Shown here: positions 56,022 through 64,000 of the stretch, in pieces
Layout of the letters: each line of letters opens with the position of its first letter
Numbering within the stretch: position 1 is the first letter of the stretch
NCBI GenBank assembly: GCA_030704615.1
Contig: CM060733.1
Location: 49,354,001-49,418,000 of the forward strand
Direction: 5' to 3'
DNA from: Takakia lepidozioides
Taxonomy: Eukaryota; Streptophyta; Takakiopsida; Takakiales; Takakiaceae
DNA length: 64,000 bases
Position numbers and translations under genes: made by a program
Notes under the pieces: model-generated
Seen by the model: only the letters and a program-made list of their open reading frames with translations
Told to the model about the DNA's origin: nothing
Database searches by the model: none

Positions 56022-58185
56022 TGGTCTTTTCAAGCTACAAGGGCTGATGGCTTAAATTTGAACTCTCTCTGTAGTAGTAGATATTCACAGGTCCTAACTG
56101 TGCATGCTTAGGCTACATCAATCAACTGCAGGGGTAAGTGGGAAATGGGGATGCATAACGATTTGTAGGCTAGGTCTTGACAGTTTGCCAGAGGAGCAGC
56201 AAGGAAAGAGTGTTGTTGTTCAAACATTTTCAAGCATCTTCTGTAACACAGCACAATGGTGCACACCTTCCCTCCCCGGACCCTCGTGTTACTCTCCTTC
56301 ATCTAGTAACCAAATTCTTGGCCAATGTGGGTTTCTGTTATAAAGACACACGATTCACCCCTGGAATGCCGTTTGGTACACAGGGGTGCTGTCCAAGGCA
56401 ACCCTACTGAAGGTGCGCAGTCATTGGCTGCTTCCCTTTTGTGAGCTTGTGGCAGGAGCCCATTTAGGCATAGTCGTAGAATGGGATAAGATGGCCGCAG
56501 ACATAAGTCTTGCCATTGACAGTTTACAAAGTGTGCTTCACCGTTGTGTGAAACTTGTAACGACCTGGAGATGGCTGCCGAGATGGAAGAGGCTCTAAAC
56601 GTTTGCACTTCATAATATGGGCTCTTTCTACGAAATTTTACACAAACCAGCTCTAGATGTTCACAACAAAAGCTTCCAGGCTGCGATGTACTTCTGAATA
56701 TGAGCTTGTTCAAATGTTTTCTGTTTTGGGCTCTTAAAAAGCTATGCCAGTCCCCCAGACCCGAATCAGACAACCTGAGGACTCACATATCCAGTACCTG
56801 GTTGTGTAAAATTGCTTGCCTGGAAATGGCTCACTTCAAGGGTTCTAAAGCCTATGACTTGACAACCTGCTCCACTGCCTCTGTGGATTGTCAATCAGTG
56901 GCTCCTTGTGGCCATTAGTGCGAGTTCCTTTTGTACAGTGTAAAAGCACCTGCTGCAAGGGTTGGATTCTATCCTGGAAATGCCTTGGGAGCAGGTGCTT
57001 TACACTGCTGTGGAATCCAGCTTATATTCTCTTATCATTTGCTGAAGTTTCCTTGAAATTTGCTGAAGTTCATTTGCTGAAGTTTCCTTGCTGAAGTTTC
57101 CTTGAAGTCTTGTACTGTGGAGATCGTTGTGTGAATTGATGCCCCCAAACTAGCAAAGGAGCTCGTTGGAGCCTTTCTTGTATGTGTAGGGTATGGGGGT
57201 TGCTGTATTTTTCACAGATAAGGGATGGCTGGTTGAAGAACTGGCATTTGAATTTGTGTGGAGAGAGGATGATCCCGATAGAGAAGGACGGATTCAATGC
57301 GCCTGAATCTGTCAGCTTTCAAAATCACTCTTTGCTTTCAGTTCACTGTTCACTTTGAATGCTGCACAGATTTCTTCCCGGTTGTCTTCGACCTCGACCG
57401 TCTGCTCAGCCATCACACCTTCACACTGTCGAAGAGTGTCACTGTCTGTGCATTCATTTGGCCCATCCTTACATCTGGCCTTGAATCGCTCCACATTCTT
57501 CATCGACATCAGTTGCCCATGAATCAACGCCCTCACATCAATATCAACCCAAGATTTATTCCGGACTCTAGAGTCATTCCATTTATTTACAGAAATTAGT
57601 GAGCATATGAGAGGAAAATACTCCATTGTGAAATGTGAAACTAAGTTTGAGATGCTGCCACGAAATCGCCTGAATCTGCAGAATTGTCAGATAAGACTTG
57701 CAAAGACTATAGATCATGCTTTGACAGAAGTCACCGCACTAATCAAGCAGTTCCCATGGCTGCAGGATTGCCATTCTTCACCTTGAATGACTTTTCAAAG
57801 ATGTAGTGCTTCTCCCCCAATCCACCAAGTTGACAGCAACCAATGACCATGAGGGAGGGTGTTAATAAGAAAGTCATCTATACCCAAGAAGTCCACACCT
57901 TACTGTCAAATCAGACACATGAATCTGCATCCTCTGTGATGCGTATAATTTGAGATTTCCCTTTCATGTCCTCTTTCCGTCCGTGGCATCTTGTTGGAAT
58001 ATAACCAAAAGAGGCTCTATCAATTTCCATGCATGGCACCAGCAAGTTGCACATGCACATGAATGCATCAAAACTGGATGGGTGAATAGCCCTAGTCCAA
58101 GAGTAAATTAGGAGGAGACCTATGATCAGCCCCTGCTTGAATGAATACAAATGATAGTGACAAATTTGATGTGGTCCATACAACG
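56022..58185. other. Intergenic region, no gene seen
   Basis: Open stretches on both strands lack homology or splice logic that I recognise. The region contains the hairpin at 56936-57007 and a short tandem of TTGCTGAAGTTTCCTTG units at about 57040-57105. Confidence 0.5.
56936..57007. repeat. 72-base hairpin, 25-nt arms
   Basis: Arms 56936-56960 and 56983-57007 pair over about 23 bases with one bulged A and a small internal mismatch next to the loop. The loop is 22 bases. The size resembles a small foldback or a miRNA precursor stem. Confidence 0.7.
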
Positions 58186-61100
58186 TCAATCTCTCCTGGT
58201 TTTCTGTACGTGGTCTGCAACAGAGAGGTGGAAATGGACGCCTGCCTCTAGCTCATAATCACCCTGCCCATCTATCGCCACTTTGACCTGCCATATCACC
58301 AGTCTTGGTTAGCTGTTACATAGCCACTGAAACCTTCTCTAACACTCTCCTGTGCTTTATGATAGCAGCTACCTTGGACTATGTGGACTACTCACCTCAA
58401 CATATATGAAGTCCTGATGCGAAGGTCGGCTGTAGTAACTGGTGCTCATTGGCTATCCCTTTCTCAAATCCTCAATTAGCAGAGCTTAGAAAAAATGTAA
58501 CAAACCTTGCGATTTGAAGAAAGTAGCTCGGCTCTAAGATTTGCTGGATCTCTGGAAAGCAGTACCACTGCCAAGTTCTCTGCATGTGCTGCATTGCCTG
58601 CCAGCCATTCAAAACCAATATGCTCTGGTCACACAAAGGACTTCAACTTACTTCGAGAAATGACTTAAAACCACTTCCTCTGCAGGGGGGTGAATCCCAC
58701 AGCACTCTTTACCCATAGACACTGCTGTGACCCAAGCATGAGATTCATTTAATACCCAAAAGGATGTCATAAAAACCAGAACCTGAGCAGATGTTTGTGA
58801 GCAGATCGTGGGCAAAAGATAAGGCAGGCCTTGAAAGGGTAATTGTGAAAGAACCGCCTGCAACTCCATGATATTTCTCAGATGCCAGGACAACCTGTTC
58901 CATCCCTCAATACACGCGATCATCAACCCATGCGTTTCTCACCTGCCACCTTATACGGCCATTGCTCTCCTTCCTCACATGCAGTCAATTTGACACAATG
59001 TTGCTTCAGATCTACAATTGCAGAGCTATACAGAAGTGGGGCTTCCTTTGTGGCGTCGGAAGTCATGCAATTAATCTAAAAAGCTGCAAGAGCGACAAAT
59101 ACAAACACAGGGTGTGACAATCAAAAGAAAGGGATGCTGACCGCATGGGCTGGGAGGTGCCGTTGAGACAAAAGAGGACCACCTACGGCATCTGCCATGT
59201 AGCTTGCCTGCCCATGACCCCACCCCACTAGGAGCAAATGAACTCTGATCCACAACTATCTCCTACAATATCCAAGTCTCCCCCTCCCTCTCCTCCTTCC
59301 CATTTTGCAACAAAGGACATAGCAAGTTGAGTCTAAGTTGAGGCTATTCAATACATCTCTCCTGCAAGACAAGCCTAGAATATGCATGCAGGGGATGTCC
59401 AGTGAAAAGGAAGTCAAAAACGGTTGACAGGGAGCAGTCAATGAGTACATCTCTCACATCACAAATCCACACAGGAAGAGATGGTACCTGAGCAGCAAAC
59501 ACATGGTGCAGGACACATGGATCAGTATCATGTCCAGCAATGCCATCAAGGATCTCATAGTAAACCTCCACAGTGTCAGTGGGCTCAAGTCCAGCTTTCT
59601 TGCGAAGCTTTTGAACTCTGTTCACAATCTGGCAAAATAAGATACCCAAACTTTGTCACAACTAGTCCTTCCTGCCTACTACAGCAACACATTATAAAGG
59701 GAGGAGCATACAAGGACATAGAAATTGGCCCCATCTATCTTCCTGTCCAAATCACAACTGTGGAAAATGCCAATCCTGAGCAGATGGACTATGCATTGAA
59801 CTTACTTCACGAGCATAGCCAGCTTCAAGTAGGCTCTCGTCAGGTCGTAAATCAAGCACCACCAAGACTTCACCTGTTTGCAGCCAAACAAAAAAATAAG
59901 ATGTTTTCAATTCTATTCAATTCAATTGCTGGTTTAATGGACAGTTCTCTTAGATGTACCATCGGAAGGGCATAAAAACGTTGTCAAGAAATTTTCTCTC
60001 ACACTCGAGCCACACACTACAGCTGAAGTAACCACAGCCAAGTTGACGGACATTACCGTCCCCGGATGCATCAATATCCTCCTTGTTGACACCATTAGGC
60101 ACTTTGAATTCTGTAATGACCTGCCCTACATCACAGCACCTTCTCAGATTCTGAAGTCCACATGCATGATATAATTGACAAGGTGTACATCGCTCCCATC
60201 TCAAGGCCTCAATAGGACAAATGGGATTGCATAGGTCGCAACTGCAAGATTCTGCAGTATCTCTTAGAACAGATAACTGAGAGTAATTTTTCCGTTGACC
60301 ATGTGCAGCTAAAACAAAAACTAATCCAATACCAATGTGCACCCTGGGGAAAAAAGAATGGAAAACTGAAAATAAGACACTACCACCCACCTTCATGTCT
60401 TGCAGTGTGAGCTCATGGCCTGCAAATGTGGCCTTACCAGTCTTCTCAAATGCCATAATCTCAGCAAGTGTCATGCTCTTCACCTCCTTCGCCACTGGCC
60501 CCATTGCCTTACCTAGTCTTTTTCCTAAACGACTGCACCCCATTCATAAGTTCATTCCCTTTAAGAGACAGCATGGCCCCAAGCCTCTTGTAATCTCTCA
60601 AGACTTCAACAACACTGTCCACTAAACTACTTGCTTGAGTTACTTGCATGTGTGCACCAGCAGAAGGTTGCCACAGCACTGTGAGCTAAAGCAGTGAGGA
60701 GACTGCAAATTGCGTGTTCGCCTGAATATCTCTGCTTGCTGTCTCCGAAGTCAACTCATATATAAACATAAAACCAACAGGTGAATCTACACAAGAAAAT
60801 AGTACCTGAAATCAGGCTCTGCCCGTAGCGATGCATACTTGAGAGGGTCATTACATGCCACTATGCCTCGGACATTGAGCTCTTCTAGCACATACTGTCA
60901 TCACACACCCCAGTTGTACCATTGCTCAACTAAGACGCGTGATCTCTGCAGTTGGTTAAACTACAGGTCTTTATCAGCAAATGGACAAGAAGTAACATAA
61001 TGGCTACGATAGTACGACTTTGCTGTAGCACTTTCATATGTGGATTGACCAAGCCATGTATGCAGTAGGTCAGTCCTACAAACACTTTCTACAGAGCTGC

Positions 61101-63379
61101 TGAATAAGGAAGGTACCTCGCTGAGCTGACCAGTGATGTCATCTAGGAAATCAGCATCAGAATGCACCACCACCATCTCCCTGCATCCCACCCCCCATCA
61201 TCACTTAATGTCACAATCAGATGTTAAACGCAAATGAACCAGAATATTTTCAGGTTCCTTACCACCAGGTTACGAGTCACCTACCTAAGAGGAGTCTTGA
61301 GTGGTTTATTGTGCCGCTCCCGAATATTACGGGCAAGATCAATTACTGTCATCATGCGTGCAACACTTTGCTCAATGCGCCTGTCAGTCTGGACCCACAC
61401 CCAGCTCCACACCCACCTTGATTAAGTGGTGTCTCATAAACAAAGAATGTGAGCTTCTTGTGTGGGTAGTCTCTTCAATGGTTTACTAGGGTGCTTTTCA
61501 TCCAAAGACTGACCAGACTTCTACCATATTCAAAACACTGCCAGAAGTTTCTGCACCATTATTGTGAGGTTGACTAGTGCGTCCTATCTTAAACTAAGAA
61601 ATAACCGGTATGGACGGTATGGACGGTATGGTCCTAGAAATGTTAGAATATGCTGTCAAACAGTACCTGGCCCTCCACCTCTGGAAAAGGGCAATAGTGC
61701 ACACTTTCCTCGGACTCAAATAGGACTCGACGCAAGTTCTGGTACATCCCTTCTGTGAAGAAGGGCGTAAATGGTGCCATGGTTTTGCATGTTGTCAACA
61801 ATACCTGCTCCCAGCCCTTTTATTCTCACTTCAAGAATCCAACAGCACATACCATACAAATTTTACTTTCCTACCACCCTTTTGGTAATGCTGATGATGA
61901 AGTCATCCACCTTACTGAACCAGATATATATCAAAGAGGAACAGGAAATCACAGCAATTCATGTTGCACAACTGTAGAACACCATGAGTTAAGCCAAATA
62001 CTTACTGAATGAACTAATCACATATCACAGAGTTCCAAAAAACTCAAAAAGAACATCGGACTCACATAGTAAAGGGTGGACAAAGCTATGCGGCTGTCAT
62101 CTTCCCCAGTACGACCTTTCAACCGTTTGCGATTAAATCGCACATAGATGTTGGTCAAATTGTCAATGAACTTAAGTAGGAATGGAACGACCTGTACCAT
62201 CCCTTCCAGTTCTCAGGTCAGCAACAGCTACATTGATCTCAGTGACATAAGAAAATCAATCAAGAACAAGTGAAGTGAAACATCAAAGTATGTCTTGTGA
62301 AGTGAAAACATTTATGACAAACCGTGTAGAGCCGATATGCTTCCATCTCTTGCCGTACAAGCAATACAAGGCTCTGGCTTGCTGAGGTAATCCAGCGGTC
62401 CAAAACATTGGTAGATTGTTGGAGAATGCTAAGCTCCAACGGCTTGAAAGGTGCCAGCCCTTCGATTTCCAGTCGAAGTGCATTCTGCACTAAAAACCTG
62501 TACGCATTGTACCATGGCAGAAACACATCCTTCACCTGCCACACAATCCCAGAGGTCGTCTCCCCGTGAGCACCATCATCACCAAGTTTGCAATCTCTGC
62601 TCCTTTGCACGACTGCTTGCAAACTAGCTCAAGAAACAATGCAACAAGGTAACTATCCCAAATAGAGATGTCGTGCAAGTTAGTGAAGCTTTGTGTAGTT
62701 CTAGGAATTTACCACGGCATACACTCCCTCTTTCTTGAATCTCAATGGCTCTCCTCGCACTACTGGAGAGTTGATCAGATATAGCCTGAGAGCATCCTGC
62801 ACACACATTAAACCTTCATTACTTGTCTTCCTCTTGACAGCTCAAAGTCAATGACCTCCACATCTTCTACACACCAAAAGGTACCAGTACACCCATACTA
62901 ATGCAATCATACATTCAAGTGAAGTAAGGAAAGCTAGGAACTAAGAAATGTGCCAGAATAACACTTACAGCCCCATATTCGTCAATGACGCCAGTGGGAG
63001 ATGGATAATTATTCAGGCGCTTGCTCATCTTTTTGCCATCATCAGCCAACACCAGCCCGTTGCAAATAAGATTCTTGAATGCTGGTTTGTCAAACAATGC
63101 TGTCGCCAACACCATAAGAGTGTAGAACCTGCCATGCCCATGCACTTGTATCAAACCCTCCCTCCCTCTCTATTGAACATGCACATGCACATGCATCCAG
63201 CTATAACAAGACAGCAGGACACAACTCTTCAGAAAGAGGCCATACCATCCACGGGTCTGATCAAGACCTTCTGCAACAAAGTGACCAGGAAAGTTGCGCT
63301 CAAATAGCTCTTGATTCTCAAACGGATAGTGAATATAACCATATGGCATTGATCCACTCTCAAACCAGCAATCAAACAC
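58186..63379 (-). CDS. Isoleucyl-tRNA synthetase, C-terminal half (5' part beyond window)
   Basis: Charges tRNA-Ile with isoleucine (cytosolic, class I, eukaryotic type). Seventeen exons: 63246-63379, 62969-63128, 62713-62796, 62323-62535, 62066-62191, 61667-61804, 61285-61388, 61117-61180, 60806-60894, 60391-60532, 60057-60120, 59806-59873, 59488-59628, 59142-59207, 58943-59075, 58506-58597, 58186-58287; 639 residues plus TGA. All junctions are GT-AG and in phase. Seen in order: catalytic-domain end ([28 protein letters not shown]), KMSKS-type loop [14 protein letters not shown], anticodon-binding domain ([47 protein letters not shown]), and the C-terminal extension ([71 protein letters not shown]). 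HIGH motif and editing domain lie outside. No inactivating change seen. Confidence 0.96.
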
Positions 63380-64000
63380 CTGCATCCAGGCCATTCTTTT
63401 AGCAGATTATGTCAGGAAGAGAGAAAATATCTTCAAAGGGTGTTTGATTCTCAGGCATTGCAAGAAGAGTTGGTTCTCACACCCTGTGGATGGAGACACG
63501 ACTTTGGAGTACAAATCCTCTAGGTTAGAACTGTCTGTATCACACAGGATGTAGAGACACAGTGAGCAGTACATATTCTGTTAGTACCACCCAGTAGAAA
63601 CAGAGTACCAATTTATTTTCCTGTTTTACATATTAAAGATCTAAGACAGATATCATTGTCCATTTAGCGGCTTCCAGTCTTTGTTCAGTTTTAAGGAGCT
63701 GAAGTGCCTGGCAGCTTACCTGCAAGAAGAACTTCATCTCAGGCATTGTTGGATATTTTGAAGTGGTTTCTTGTTGTTCTACCTTGTCCCATAGGCACTA
63801 GAGGCTCTTTCATTGTGGGGAAAATGGGAAACATCACAAATTCTCCTCTCTCTCTCTCTCTCTCTGTGGCTCTGGGGTTTTTAGTTTCCTCTCTCATGTT
63901 TTCTTCCATTTTGTCCCATAGGCTCTATGAGCTTTCCGCAGATGTTATAAAGCACCATTTCATTTCATTTCTCTCTCTCTCTGGCTCTGGAGAATTAGTT
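63380..64000 (-). other. Intron of isoleucyl-tRNA synthetase, with LINE tail
   Basis: The exon before VFDCW was not found, so this intron exceeds 600 bp. It has a (CT)n tract near 63844-63866. Bases 63911-63970 match the LINE 3' end at 38538-38596 (TTGTCCCATA to CATTTCATTTCATTT), on the plus strand. Confidence 0.75.

Noticed and set aside
57312-57626. 104-codon minus-strand open frame
   Set aside because: No recognisable motif and no splice or promoter context; overlaps an equally open plus-strand frame.

Overview
This window is nuclear DNA of a land plant. The evidence is a PLS-type PPR protein ending in a DYW deaminase domain, a spliced cytosolic-type isoleucyl-tRNA synthetase whose exon peptides match the plant enzyme closely, chromodomain Ty3/gypsy retrotransposons with an initiator-Met-tRNA primer site, and GT-AG introns of about 100-600 bp. 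The style of the PPR and F-box genes suggests a lycophyte, moss or fern rather than a flowering plant, but the species cannot be fixed from this sequence alone.

Layout. Bases 1-36004 are almost entirely nested LTR retrotransposons. A young chromovirus (element A, 552-6300, + strand, TSD AGCTG) sits inside an LTR of a second family. An older relative of A (element B, 8713-15680, - strand, TSD CACAA) lies just downstream of a broken spliced FCP1/NIF-type phosphatase gene (15930-17036). From 17898 to 36004 three partial copies of the second family stand head to tail on the - strand. They carry pol plus a very long accessory ORF after integrase, with a decapeptide repeat, a middle globular region, a coiled coil and a C-terminal domain.

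Bases 36186-46065 hold a decayed AAA-ATPase gene on the - strand. It has an in-frame TGA before the Walker A loop, no detectable GKT exon and no C-terminal exons. Its introns contain two LINE fragments on the opposite strand and a 288-bp foldback. Head to head with it is a DYW-type PPR gene (46252-49737, +), apparently intact, with a likely 5' intron bounded by a 25-bp direct repeat.

Bases 49738-58185 are gene-poor: a 5'-truncated LINE with a poly(A) tail, a frameshifted F-box/kelch-like pseudogene, an orphan acidic/AT-hook exon and a small hairpin. Bases 58186-63379 encode the last 17 exons of isoleucyl-tRNA synthetase (-), all with consistent splice phases and an intact frame; its 5' part lies beyond the right edge. 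The functional genes I can support are therefore the PPR gene and the isoleucyl-tRNA synthetase. Most of the rest is mobile DNA and the genes it has damaged.
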